Shown here: one piece after another, positions 25,540-34,911 of the stretch
Layout: each line of letters starts with the position of its first letter
How positions within the stretch are numbered: position 1 is the stretch's first letter
Assembly (NCBI GenBank): GCA_016716675.1
Contig: JADJVG010000012.1
Coordinates: forward strand, 1 to 64,000
Direction: 5' to 3'
From: Hyphomicrobium sp.
GTDB lineage: Bacteria > Pseudomonadota > Alphaproteobacteria > Rhizobiales > Hyphomicrobiaceae
Length of the DNA: 64,000 nucleotides
The notes under the pieces: model-generated
The model's input: the letters and a program-made list of their open reading frames with translations, nothing else
The model's database searches: none
What the model was told of the DNA's origin: nothing
Program-made: the position numbers and the translations under genes

Positions 25540-26868
25540 TCAGTCGTCCTGCACCACGGGCCGGTGAATGGCGTAGACGACGAGTATGCCGGCGATCAAC
25601 GATCCGGCGAGGGCGGGCGCCAGCCAGTCGCCGGTCAGGAGACGCGTCAGGAACAGAACCGCGCAAACGCAGAGGCCAAGGAGCGGCACGATCTGGGGCA
25701 CCTCGAATTTGCCCTCTACTTCACCGGATAGCCGGATCAGCACCAGCAGTGATGCGTTGACAACGATGAACACCAACAACAGCAGCAGCACGGTTGCCGA
25801 CGCCAGATCGGTGATGTTGCCCGCCAGTGCCAACGGCAAAAGAATAATAAGGAGCACGAGGATTGCGTAATGCGGCGTCCGGCGTTCGGGGTGTACGGCG
25901 CCGAGCTGATCAGGCAGCAGGCCCTGGTTAGACATGCCGTAAAGCAGACGCGTGCCGGTGATGTAGTTCACCAGCGCCGTGTTCCCAACCGAGAACAACG
26001 CAATGCAGGTCATCACCCATGACGGAAAGGCCGGCGCCGCGCGGCTCATCACTTCGGTGAGCGGGCTTGGTGCGGCGGCGAGTTCTGCAGGCGGCACAAC
26101 CGAGACCACGGTAATCGCGATCGTGATATAGAGCACGGCCGCCGTGGCGGTGGCTGCGATTAATCCCAGGGGAATCGTGCGTTGCGGGTCGCGGCATTCT
26201 TCAGCGACGTTGATGGCGTCCTCAAAACCGATGAACGCGAAGAACGTCAGCACCGACGCCTGCACGACGACGATAGCAAGTCCGATGTCGGCTTTCTCTG
26301 GCGGGATTTCAAGATAGTTGACGCTACCCCAATACGAGAACCCCGCCGCGATCACGATCAATAGCCCGGTGGCTTCGATCAGGGTGCATAGCACGTTGAC
26401 CCACATGCTCTCGCGGATGCCGCGAAACACGACGCCAGTGAGGATCAAGATAAAGCCGATGACGATGATCCACACGGGCAACGCTTCGAGTCCGAGCAGG
26501 TTGGAAAGGTTGGCCGCGAAGATGCGCGATTGGGTGGCAACCGACGTCAGGCCGGAGCAGACGAGCGCGAGGCCGACGGTGAAACTCAAGATGGGCGTGC
26601 GAAATGCTCGCTGGGTCGCATACGCCGCGCCGCCTGCGTGGGGATGGCGCGATCCGATCGAGGCATAGGAGAGCGCCGTTAATAACGCTGCGACAAGCGC
26701 CACCACGAATGCCAGCCACACCGCCGTCCCCACTTGGCCGGCAGCTTTGCCGACAAGGCCGTAAATGCCAGACCCCAGCATGCTGCCGAGCGCGTAGAAC
26801 GCCAATTGAAATGGACCGATAGAGCGGACCAGCGCGGGCGGCGATGGGGATGACGCGTCGCTGGACAT
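25540..26868 (-). CDS. APC-family amino acid permease
   Basis: This 442-residue protein has about 12 hydrophobic segments. First-helix motif FQLAFYALGSMLGSGIYGLVG, the FFAFIGFEDAINVAEECRDPQRTIPLG loop and YGMSNQGLLPDQLG identify an amino acid permease of the APC superfamily. It is convergent with the preceding pair and not clearly linked to an amino-acid catabolic operon. The substrate is not predictable. Confidence 0.87.
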   Translation of the reverse strand: MSSDASSPSPPALVRSIGPFQLAFYALGSMLGSGIYGLVGKAAGQVGTAVWLAFVVALVAALLTALSYASIGSRHPHAGGAAYATQRAFRTPILSFTVGLALVCSGLTSVATQSRIFAANLSNLLGLEALPVWIIVIGFILILTGVVFRGIRESMWVNVLCTLIEATGLLIVIAAGFSYWGSVNYLEIPPEKADIGLAIVVVQASVLTFFAFIGFEDAINVAEECRDPQRTIPLGLIAATATAAVLYITIAITVVSVVPPAELAAAPSPLTEVMSRAAPAFPSWVMTCIALFSVGNTALVNYITGTRLLYGMSNQGLLPDQLGAVHPERRTPHYAILVLLIILLPLALAGNITDLASATVLLLLLVFIVVNASLLVLIRLSGEVEGKFEVPQIVPLLGLCVCAVLFLTRLLTGDWLAPALAGSLIAGILVVYAIHRPVVQDD

Positions 26869-26953
26869 CCTGTGCTCCTAAGGGCGTTGCGGCGCGCAGC
26901 TTGCAAGCTGCTGATTGTGATTACAAGCCTCTGGCGCCCACTATCCGCGAGCG

Positions 26954-27436
26954 TCAGCCGTCGTAGGCCTTTTGCAACTCTGCGATATCGAGTTTGACCA
27001 TTTGCAGCAGCGCTTTCATGACCCGCTCGGAGCGTTTGGGGTCACCCGCCTGCAACATGTCCTGCAACGCCGTCGGGGTGATCTGCCACGACACGCCATA
27101 TTTGTCTTTCAACCAGCCGCACTGCACGGGCCGGCCGCCATCGGCGGTTAGTCCCGTCCATAGGGCATCGATCTCGTCCTGTGTTTCGCAGGCGACGTGC
27201 AACGAAATCGCGTCGTTGAATTTATCATGCGGGGGTGCGTTCAATGCGATGAAGGGCGAGCCGTTGAGATCAAATGTGATCGTCAAAACCGTGCCCTTCG
27301 GCATGTGCGCGCCATCGCCATAGCGCAGAGTATCGACGATGCGGCCTGATGGGAAAACCGAGAGATAAAATTGAACGGCGTCTTCTGCGTCGCCTTCAAA
27401 CCAGAGGCAAGGCGTGATTTTTTGGAGTTTGGCCAT
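26954..27436 (-). CDS. VOC-superfamily protein (PhnB/3-demethylubiquinone methyltransferase-like)
   Basis: This 160-residue protein contains the family opening KITPCLWFEGDAEDAVQFY, the LTADGGRPVQCGWLKDKYG segment and WQITPTAL. Members are often labelled PhnB or 3-demethylubiquinone-9 3-methyltransferase, but no such activity can be read here. The start MAKLQKITP is preferred over an in-frame codon five residues upstream. Confidence 0.85.
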   Translation of the reverse strand: MAKLQKITPCLWFEGDAEDAVQFYLSVFPSGRIVDTLRYGDGAHMPKGTVLTITFDLNGSPFIALNAPPHDKFNDAISLHVACETQDEIDALWTGLTADGGRPVQCGWLKDKYGVSWQITPTALQDMLQAGDPKRSERVMKALLQMVKLDIAELQKAYDG

Positions 27437-27579
27437 CGGTCTGCTCCTCAATGCATCGGACTATTGGCCGTTGGCGCAGGGGCGGTGATGAGACGATGGA
27501 TGGCACCGCACGATCGGCTCCGCGACCGCTAGACAGTACGAATCTTAGAGCGCCCACCCGGGATCTCGGCCGGTCGCCC

Positions 27580-28044
27580 TTAGCTTGCGGCCGCCTTGCG
27601 GTCGGCGAGGCGTTGTTCGGTGGCCGCAACAATCGCGCGGCGCAAATCATCGAGCTTTTTGACCGACGGGTTGACGGCCAGATGCTGCGCTTCCGCGAAA
27701 GCCTTGAGATGTTCAGCGCTTTTGATTTCGGCCAGCCGCTTCATCAGACCATCCTTGCCGGTCTTAGCGAGAACCACAATCGCGCTGAAGGCATAGGGGT
27801 CGAACGGGGCGTTCGGCGACGCGTCCGCCGCTGGCGATTTGCCTTTCGCCGTCACAGTGGCGGCGGGTGCGGGCGCCGCTTCCGGCTCCGGCATTTCCCA
27901 TACGCGCATCATGTTGACGGCTTTGGCCAACGCTTCCGCGAGTTTCTCCGTCGCAGCGCTCTCCAGTTTCTTTTCGCGTTGAATAAAGGCGCGGAAGAAG
28001 GCGCGCTTCTTATCGATGTCCCAGAGCTGGGTCGCCTTGTTCAT
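27580..28044 (-). CDS. Helical partner protein overlapping the ParA-like gene
   Basis: This 154-residue protein is in three parts. It has a charged helical N-terminus (about 1-50), an Ala/Pro-rich linker (about 52-78) and a helical C-terminus (about 80-150) rich in Lys/Ala/Leu. No family is recognised. Its ATG lies 35 bases inside the ParA-like gene, so they are co-translated. Such partners often link a ParA ATPase to its cargo, which is inference here. A frameshift near the ParA end is an alternative cause of the long overlap. Confidence 0.68.
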   Translation of the reverse strand: MNKATQLWDIDKKRAFFRAFIQREKKLESAATEKLAEALAKAVNMMRVWEMPEPEAAPAPAATVTAKGKSPAADASPNAPFDPYAFSAIVVLAKTGKDGLMKRLAEIKSAEHLKAFAEAQHLAVNPSVKKLDDLRRAIVAATEQRLADRKAAAS

Positions 28045-29005
28045 ACCGTCGCTGCTCGCGCTTTTGCCGTATCAGACCTGAAAGCCTCAACAGACATCCA
28101 TCCGCCGCTGCCGTTTCTTGCTTGGCTTTGGCGGCCTGCTCCATGACGCGAACTACTTCGTTATGCAACTCTGTGACGTCGCCCGCCGCATCGCCGTACT
28201 TCGCGTCGATGGTCTGCGGCTTGCCGATGTAGTCGAACGCATTGGCGATACCGTTGCGCTGCGGCAGGAAAGTATCGAGCACCGGATGCACGAGGCTGAT
28301 TTCCTCGATCATCATATAGTCTTTGTTGTCGTCGCGCACGTAGTTCGCAACGCAGGTGTAGCGGCGGTCGCTGAGCGGGATTTCCGCTAGGTCGTCGAGG
28401 TTGCGCTTGTCCTCGATGAGTAGCGCCACGCGATCGACGGCGAGCTGCGAAACGTAGTCCGGGCGGAACGGCACGATGATCTTGTCGGCAGTCTTGAGGG
28501 CGGCAAGGGCCGCAAACGACAGCCCCGGCGGACAATCAAGGATCACAACGTCGAAATCACCCTCGAACCGGCGGATCAGGCTTTCCATGCGGCCGCGAAC
28601 GCGGTTTGCCACCACGTCCGGGTTGTTGCTCTGGTTGGCCTGCTTCAAATAGAGCTCGCCCTGGATGTCTTCGAGCAGCAGCGAGCCTGGCACGACGGCA
28701 ACACCAGCCGCTTTGCCGTTCGCCAGCGTCACGTCTCCGACATTCTTGACGACGTAGTCGCGGGCGTTGGCCGGAATACCGTCGAACAGGTCATAGAAAT
28801 AATCGGAAATGGTCTTGCCGGCCTTGCGGGCCTCGTTCCAACCCTGGCCGCCCATGAGAATGAGCGAGGCGTTACACTGGGAGTCGAGATCGATCACCAA
28901 CACGCGCTTGTTGCTCTGCACGGCGAGCGCGTGTGCCAGCATGACGGCGACCGTGGACTTGCCGACGCCACCTTTGCGGTTCGCCACTGCCAGAAAGAAA
29001 GCCAT
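28010..29005 (-). CDS. Orphan ParA/Soj-type ATPase
   Basis: This 331-residue P-loop ATPase has the deviant Walker A motif NRKGGVGKST near residue 9, LVIDLDSQCNASLIL (Walker A') and VVILDCPPGLSF (Walker B). It belongs to the ParA/MinD group that positions DNA or protein complexes. No ParB gene, parS-like cluster or septation gene is adjacent; instead a small helical protein overlaps its 3' end. The last 30 residues (RQKREQRRYEQ...) are unlike the family. Confidence 0.85.
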   Translation of the reverse strand: MAFFLAVANRKGGVGKSTVAVMLAHALAVQSNKRVLVIDLDSQCNASLILMGGQGWNEARKAGKTISDYFYDLFDGIPANARDYVVKNVGDVTLANGKAAGVAVVPGSLLLEDIQGELYLKQANQSNNPDVVANRVRGRMESLIRRFEGDFDVVILDCPPGLSFAALAALKTADKIIVPFRPDYVSQLAVDRVALLIEDKRNLDDLAEIPLSDRRYTCVANYVRDDNKDYMMIEEISLVHPVLDTFLPQRNGIANAFDYIGKPQTIDAKYGDAAGDVTELHNEVVRVMEQAAKAKQETAAADGCLLRLSGLIRQKREQRRYEQGDPALGHR

Positions 29006-29633
29006 ACAACTCTACCCCCTTCATGATCGCGGCCGAGACCGCGCAACACTTAATAATCATTACATCCTGCGACGACGGCCGCGCGACCTTGCTGCGGCGG
29101 TCGCAACACATATTCGTTCGCGAACCATCCCGCGACCCAGATCATCCGCTTTTCGCCCGCCAAGCGCCATGCTTGTGGACCATCTCTACTTTAACCCGGG
29201 CTATGAGCCGATTCCGTGACACGGGTCTACCCAGGATCCATTGGAAAGATTTGGCGAATCGCGGTTTCAGAACACCTCCCGGTAGCTGCGGCAGCGGCCA
29301 AGCGGCATGTTGATGCAACTGAGGCGGGAAAGTGGTGCGAAAATTGCTGAAGCTCAACAGTTCCCGTACGTTGGGCGGTAATCTTCCACTGATGTGTGGC
29401 GCTCTTGCCCCCAACTGGTCCCCAACAGGCCCTCAACTGGCTTGGGACTGGGCCACTCTGGGTCGGTATTTTTGCCGCCAAAGATGGTAAAAGACCGGCT
29501 TGGATTGCTCAGACTGCGGATGGGACGCGTTGCGGCGCGGGCTGCCTCGCTGGCGGCTTCCGGGTCGAAAGACGCCCGGCGTGCGGCTTATGGCATGCGG
29601 CTTGGCTTAAGTGATGAATAACGAGGAAACCTG
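29006..29633. other. Divergent gap between the ParA-like gene and glmM
   Basis: These 628 bases contain only short reading frames with unlikely composition (Trp/Cys/Arg-rich). They presumably hold the two divergent promoters; I see no clear RNA gene. Confidence 0.4.
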
Positions 29634-30989
29634 ATGGCACGGCGGTATTTCGGAACGGACGGCATTCGCGGTTTGGCAAACCAGCACCCGATGACGTCCG
29701 AAGTGGCCCTCAAGGTCGGAATGGCGGCGGGCACGGTGTTTCGATCCGGCAGCCACCGGCACCGGGTCGTTATCGGCAAGGATACCCGGCTGTCGGGCTA
29801 CATGCTCGAAGCGGCGCTGATGTCTGGTTTCACGTCGGTCGGCATGGATGTGTTCCTGCTTGGCCCGATGCCGACGCCGGCGGTCGCCATGCTGACCCGC
29901 TCGCTGCGCGCCGATCTCGGCGTGATGCTGTCGGCGTCGCATAACCCAGCCCATGATAACGGCATCAAGCTTTTCGATCCCGACGGGTACAAACTCTCGG
30001 ACGACATGGAACGCCAGATCGAGGATTTGATCGACGGCGATACCCGGTCACTGCTGGCGGAATCCGACAAAATCGGCCGTGCGACGCGGGTCGAAAGCGC
30101 CCAGGAACGCTACATCGAATTCGCCAAGCGCACGCTGCCCAAGCATCTGCGCCTCGATGGCCTGCGCATCGTTATCGATTGCGCGCATGGCGCAGCATAT
30201 AAAGTCGCCCCCGAGGCGCTTTGGGAATTAGGCGCGGAAGTCATTAAGATTGGCGTTGACCCGAATGGCCGCAACATCAATTTTAAGTGCGGCTCGACGC
30301 ATCCCGAAGCCTTGATTGAAAAAGTACATGAAGTGCGTGCCGATATCGGTATCGCGCTCGATGGCGACGCCGATCGCGTCGTCATTGTCGATGAAAAGGG
30401 CGCTATCGTTGACGGCGACCAGCTTATGGCGGTCATTGCCGATAGCTGGAATAAGGCCGGAAAATTGTCGGCGGGCGGCATCGTTGCAACGGTGATGAGC
30501 AACCTCGGGCTTGAGCGCTATTTGCAGTCCATCGGTTTGTCGCTGGCGCGCACGCCCGTGGGCGACCGCTACGTCACAGAACACATGCGCAAACATGGGT
30601 TTAATGTCGGCGGCGAGCAGTCTGGCCATATCGTGCTGTCGGATTTCACGACCACCGGCGATGGTCTGGTGTCGGCGCTGCAGTTGCTGGCGTGCGTCGT
30701 CGAGACCGGGAAACCGGTTTCGGAAGTATGCGCGCGCTTTGAGCCGCTGCCGCAGATACTGCGGAATGTGCGCTATGAAAGCGGCAAACCGCTGGAAGAT
30801 AAGCGCGTCGTTAAGGCGATCGAGGGGGCCAAACTTCGGTTGGGAGACCGGGGACGTTTGGTCATCCGCCCATCCGGCACCGAGCCGCTCATTCGCGTGA
30901 TGGCAGAAGGCGATGACGAGGGCATGGTGGAATCTGTGGTCGGCGACATCGTCGATGCTGTCAAATCGGCGGCGGCCGCGGCAGCTTGA
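29634..30989 (+). CDS. glmM: Phosphoglucosamine mutase
   Basis: This 451-residue enzyme converts glucosamine-6-phosphate to glucosamine-1-phosphate on the way to UDP-GlcNAc for peptidoglycan and lipid A. The phosphorylated Ser is S102 in MLSASHNP. The metal loop is DGDADR, and the phosphate-binding loop is RPSGTEPLIRVM near the C-terminus. MARRYFGTDGIRG is the canonical start. GAGGAAACCTG precedes the ATG. The ftsH or folP genes that often neighbour glmM elsewhere are not seen here. Confidence 0.96.
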   Translation: MARRYFGTDGIRGLANQHPMTSEVALKVGMAAGTVFRSGSHRHRVVIGKDTRLSGYMLEAALMSGFTSVGMDVFLLGPMPTPAVAMLTRSLRADLGVMLSASHNPAHDNGIKLFDPDGYKLSDDMERQIEDLIDGDTRSLLAESDKIGRATRVESAQERYIEFAKRTLPKHLRLDGLRIVIDCAHGAAYKVAPEALWELGAEVIKIGVDPNGRNINFKCGSTHPEALIEKVHEVRADIGIALDGDADRVVIVDEKGAIVDGDQLMAVIADSWNKAGKLSAGGIVATVMSNLGLERYLQSIGLSLARTPVGDRYVTEHMRKHGFNVGGEQSGHIVLSDFTTTGDGLVSALQLLACVVETGKPVSEVCARFEPLPQILRNVRYESGKPLEDKRVVKAIEGAKLRLGDRGRLVIRPSGTEPLIRVMAEGDDEGMVESVVGDIVDAVKSAAAAAA

Positions 30990-31234
30990 TTCTGCTGCCT
31001 CAGATGGCATTCTGAGCAGGCGGCATCTATTCGATTTTTGGCAGGCGCGGAGCGACTTCGCGCCTGTTTCAATTTAACGCTTCGTTAATGCAACGAATGC
31101 AACAGCGTGCCAAAATCTTCCGGCCATTAAGGCTCCCTTAAATCTTGTCGTCGATAGTCCGTAGTGATCGCAAGTTTCATCACCACGGAACCCGGGCATT
31201 ACGGGGTCTGCTTCGACACCGAAAGGGAACTCAA

Positions 31235-32110
31235 ATGGCCTTCATACGCGCAACTGCACTTCTCGGCGCGGCCCTCGTCCTTGGCACCGCCTCCATGGTT
31301 GGCAGTGCTGGCGGTGCGATGGCAGCCGATCTTGGCAACTACGACGGCGGATCCATCAAGGATGGTGGTTACGTTCCTACCTATTCGGCGCCGCATCGCT
31401 CGTTCTACGTCCGCCTCGATGGCGGCTATTCGTGGAACACGTCGCCTGACATCTCCGAGACGATGACCTGCGGTACCTGCGTGCAGGTCTTCGACATGGT
31501 CAACACCAGCTTCGACGATGCCTGGACCATCGGCGGCGGCGTCGGCATGAACTTCTCCGACCGGCTGCGTGGCGACCTGACGTATGACCACCGCTTCAGC
31601 GGCGACGTGTCGGGTGAAGTCGTCGGCAGCGGCGGCTTCGGCATGGACGGCGTGCGCGATTTCGACCTGAAGAGCGACCTCTTCCTCGCCAACCTCTATT
31701 ATGATTTCGATCTCGGTCGTCGCTTCACGCCGTACGTCGGCGGCGGCATCGGCTTCGTTCACCATCAGACCGGCGCCGGCACTGTGACCGATCCGTGCGG
31801 TTGCGGCATCGCGACCATCGACAGCGGTTCGAACACCGAATTCGCTGCGGCTTTGATGGCCGGCGTTTCGATCAACCTCTGGGGTGGTCAGCAGCAGGTT
31901 GTCGGCGGCGGCATGAAGGATGTTCCGATGTACGTCGACTCGGGCCGCAAGGTATCGCTCGACATCGGCTACCGTTACCTCTGGCTGGGTGACGCTGAAA
32001 CGGGTGCCGTCGTCAGAACGGTTGGCGGCGTACAGACCGCTGACGATCCGACCGTCGAAGACATCACCGCGCACGAACTCCGCGTCGGCCTTCGCTACAA
32101 CCTGAACTAA
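31235..32110 (+). CDS. Outer-membrane beta-barrel protein
   Basis: This 291-residue exported protein has a signal peptide ending near GGAMAAD, then alternating barrel strands ending with ELRVGLRYNLN, a typical C-terminal outer-membrane signature. It resembles the small OmpA-like/Omp25-31 barrel proteins of Hyphomicrobiales. Two Cys pairs (TCGTC and PCGCG) lie in predicted surface loops. ATG 31235 follows GAAAGGGAACTCAA. It is followed by a related barrel gene. Confidence 0.82.
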   Translation: MAFIRATALLGAALVLGTASMVGSAGGAMAADLGNYDGGSIKDGGYVPTYSAPHRSFYVRLDGGYSWNTSPDISETMTCGTCVQVFDMVNTSFDDAWTIGGGVGMNFSDRLRGDLTYDHRFSGDVSGEVVGSGGFGMDGVRDFDLKSDLFLANLYYDFDLGRRFTPYVGGGIGFVHHQTGAGTVTDPCGCGIATIDSGSNTEFAAALMAGVSINLWGGQQQVVGGGMKDVPMYVDSGRKVSLDIGYRYLWLGDAETGAVVRTVGGVQTADDPTVEDITAHELRVGLRYNLN

Positions 32111-32415
32111 TTACCGCGCGGCGGCTGCGGACGTACTCTGCAGCCGCTGACGACGACTTGGCGAAGCGAACATTTCGCTCTGCCATTAACGGCCAGAGGT
32201 ACGGTTCGTTCCAATGGCTTTCGCGTTTTGTGTCCTGGTAGCTTGTCACGCGTAGCACGAACCGGTTGTTCCGGGGCGTACAGGACTGTCTCGCTGGAAG
32301 CCAGCGCTCCCCTCAACTGGCCCGCACAGGGTTCAAGATTTTGATCAGGTTTTTCGTGCTGCGATTGAGTGCCAGAAGCACACGCACGAAATTCGATTAT
32401 GAGGGATTTCCGGCT
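32111..32415. other. Gap between the two barrel genes with a hairpin
   Basis: No gene is seen here. GCGGCTGC/GCAGCCGC (32121-32128 with 32140-32147) forms an 8-bp stem 10 bases after the first barrel gene. There is no T-run, so termination is uncertain. Confidence 0.4.
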
Positions 32416-33420
32416 ATGAAGGTTCAGATTGCGTGCGTCTCGCTGGCAGCGCTTGTTGCGGTTGCGGCATCGTCCGCAAATGCAGCGGATTTTTCCGTTG
32501 GCAGCGACGGCAGCATCAAGGACATGAGCCCGGCGCCAGCCGTTGCTGTGCCTGCCCCGGTGCCTGTGCCTGATTTCAAGCCGTCCTGGTATTTCCGCCT
32601 CGATGCCGGCATCGGCACGGTTAGCGAACCGGATTTCTCGGAGAGCGGCTATAAGTATGGCCACCTTTATCAGAACGGCGACGGTTATGCTGGAACGTTC
32701 GCCGATGGCCCAACACTTCAGGATCTTGACCCGACGTGGTTCACGTCAGACTTCTCCAACTTGTCCACCTTCGGCGGCGGCGTCGGCTACTATCTGGGCG
32801 GCGGCTGGCGACTCGATGCGACAGTTGAAAAGCGCTCGAATGATCAAGCCTACATCAACGGCAGCGAGACCTGGGAATCCAATTCCTACTACGACACCGA
32901 TTTTGACGGCTTTGTCGACACCTACGGTACAGATGCCCGCCAGGACGGCGACTTCGACGGCGATGGTTCCGTTGCCGACCGCCTGACCACGATCCATGTC
33001 ACGGACCGGGTCGATGTCGATGGTACGGTGTGGATGGCCAACATGTATTACGACATGTCGAGCTATCGCGGCTTCACGCCCTATATCGGCGCCGGTATCG
33101 GCTTCGTGTGGAACCAACTCGATCGCCAGCACACAACCACCATCACGTCTTGCGATGCCGAAGTGTCGTGCGGTGGCACGCGGGACGTAGCGTCGTACTC
33201 GACATCGGACAGTGCCGACACGATCAGCATCGCAGCGGCCGCGATGGTCGGCTTCAGCTACGACATCTCGGAAATCGCCGCGGTGGATGTCGGCTATCGC
33301 TATCTGTACATGGGCGGCACCGACTTTGCGATGAACATCGCAGGCGTCGAGTCGCGCGTCGAGATCGGCGATCAGAACGTCCACCAGTTGCGCGCGGGTC
33401 TGCGCTTCAATGTCAACTGA
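32416..33420 (+). CDS. Outer-membrane beta-barrel protein with Asp-rich loop
   Basis: This 334-residue barrel protein has a signal peptide ending at SSANAAD and a C-terminal strand HQLRAGLRFNVN. It shares the PSWYFRLDAG-type opening and the final strands with the preceding barrel protein, so the two look like paralogues. It carries an extra loop (about residues 160-186) with DTDFDGFVD and DGDFDGDGS, which resemble calcium-binding DxDxDG repeats. Two Cys (SCDAEVSCGG) lie in another loop. Confidence 0.82.
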   Translation: MKVQIACVSLAALVAVAASSANAADFSVGSDGSIKDMSPAPAVAVPAPVPVPDFKPSWYFRLDAGIGTVSEPDFSESGYKYGHLYQNGDGYAGTFADGPTLQDLDPTWFTSDFSNLSTFGGGVGYYLGGGWRLDATVEKRSNDQAYINGSETWESNSYYDTDFDGFVDTYGTDARQDGDFDGDGSVADRLTTIHVTDRVDVDGTVWMANMYYDMSSYRGFTPYIGAGIGFVWNQLDRQHTTTITSCDAEVSCGGTRDVASYSTSDSADTISIAAAAMVGFSYDISEIAAVDVGYRYLYMGGTDFAMNIAGVESRVEIGDQNVHQLRAGLRFNVN

Positions 33421-33445
33421 GGCAATCGACCTCAACGGCTTTTGG

Positions 33446-33473
33446 AAAAGGCGGTCTTCGGGCCGCCTTTTTT
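33446..33473 (+). terminator. Terminator with UUCG tetraloop
   Basis: GGCGGTC-TTCG-GGCCGCC forms a compact stem-loop flanked by AAAA before and a T-run after. It ends the barrel transcript upstream of serC. It might also belong to a serC leader element; I cannot decide this by eye. Confidence 0.82.
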
Positions 33474-33549
33474 AGTTCAACTCAATGGTCTCGGTGTGCT
33501 AGGCGGTGGTCTCCACAATTTTTCTGCCGACTTTGAGTGAAGCACCATC

Positions 33550-34722
33550 ATGTCTCGATTTTCAAAACCATCGAAGAAGCCGTCGCGTCCATATTTCTCC
33601 TCGGGGCCATGCGCAAAGCGCCCAGGCTGGTCGCCTGACGTTTTGAGAAGCGCGCTCGCCGGGCGCTCGCACCGCTCAGTCGATGGCCGCGCGCGGCTGA
33701 AGCGCGCCGTTGATATGACGCGCAGCGTGCTGCAGGTGCCGGAAGGCTATGAAATTGCGATTCTGCCGGGGTCCGATACGGGCGCGTTTGAAATCGCGAT
33801 GTGGAACCTGCTCGGGCCGCGTGGCGTCGATGTGTTCGCGTGGGAAGTGTTCGGCCGCATCTGGATGCGCGACGCGGTTGAAGAATTGCGCCTGAAGGAT
33901 TTGCGCACGTTCGATCCGGCTGCGTGGGGCGTGTTGCCCGATCTTTCCAAGGCGGATTTCTCGCGCGATGTGCTGTTCACCTGGAACGGCACAACGACCG
34001 GCGTGCGTGTGCCGAACGCCGATTGGATCGCGGACGATCGCGCGGGCCTGACGTTCTGCGACGCGACGTCGGCGCTGTTTGCCCAGCCGATCGATTTGAG
34101 CAAGATCGATGTGCTGACCTATTCCTGGCAGAAGGCGCTGGGCTCGGAAGCCGCGCACGGCATGTTGATCCTATCGCCGCGCGCGATTGAGCGGCTCGCA
34201 ACGCATCGCCCGGCGTGGCCGGTTCCGAAGCTGTTCCGCCTGACCAGCGCCGGCGGCGTGATACATAATGTATTCGAAGGCGTGACGATCAATACGCCGT
34301 CGATGTTGTGCGTTGAGGACTATCTCGATTCATTGTCGTGGGTGGAAAGCATCAGCGGATTGCAGCAGACCATCGCGCGCGCCGATACCAATGCCAAAGT
34401 GATCTACGATTGGATCGAACGCACGGCCTGGGTTGAGCGGCTGGCCGCTGATCCGGCGACGTTGTCGAACACATCGGTGTGCATGCGGTTTGCTGACCCC
34501 GCCGTAACTGCGCGCGGAGACGAGGCGGCATTTGCCGTCACGCAGGCGATGAGTGCGCTGCTGGAAGCCGAAGGTGCGGCCTTCGACATCGCTTCATATC
34601 GCGGCGTGACGCCTGGGCTGCGGATCTGGACCGGCACGACGGTCGAGCGTCAAGACCTTGCTGATCTGACGCCCTGGCTCGATTGGGCCTATGGCGAAGT
34701 CATGGACCGCACCAGCGCTTGA
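33550..34722 (+). CDS. serC: Phosphoserine aminotransferase
   Basis: This 390-residue PLP enzyme of serine biosynthesis makes 3-phosphoserine from 3-phosphohydroxypyruvate and glutamate. It is of the long alphaproteobacterial type beginning PSRPYFSSGPCAKRPGWS. The PLP lysine lies in TYSWQKALGSEAAHG. TPSMLCVEDYLDSL is also characteristic. No serA follows in this window, unlike the serC-serA order seen in many relatives. Confidence 0.94.
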   Translation: MSRFSKPSKKPSRPYFSSGPCAKRPGWSPDVLRSALAGRSHRSVDGRARLKRAVDMTRSVLQVPEGYEIAILPGSDTGAFEIAMWNLLGPRGVDVFAWEVFGRIWMRDAVEELRLKDLRTFDPAAWGVLPDLSKADFSRDVLFTWNGTTTGVRVPNADWIADDRAGLTFCDATSALFAQPIDLSKIDVLTYSWQKALGSEAAHGMLILSPRAIERLATHRPAWPVPKLFRLTSAGGVIHNVFEGVTINTPSMLCVEDYLDSLSWVESISGLQQTIARADTNAKVIYDWIERTAWVERLAADPATLSNTSVCMRFADPAVTARGDEAAFAVTQAMSALLEAEGAAFDIASYRGVTPGLRIWTGTTVERQDLADLTPWLDWAYGEVMDRTSA

Positions 34723-34911
34723 TGGGCGGTTGCAGCGGGCCGATGGATTGGTAAACGGCTTATCCCCATGGTTAACCTCGGGGGAGGGGCGTGGCTTTTG
34801 TTTGGCCACCGCTTCAGCCATAATCTCCACCGGTCTCTCGCTTAAGACGACACAGTGTTGTTGCAGGACGTGGGTCTCATTTCAGCGAAGCCGATAAGGG
34901 AAATCTCCGAT

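Noticed and set aside
29394..29621. Overlapping short plus-strand frames ahead of glmM
   Set aside because: They are Cys/Trp/Arg-rich, mutually overlapping and lack initiation signals; likely non-coding leader.
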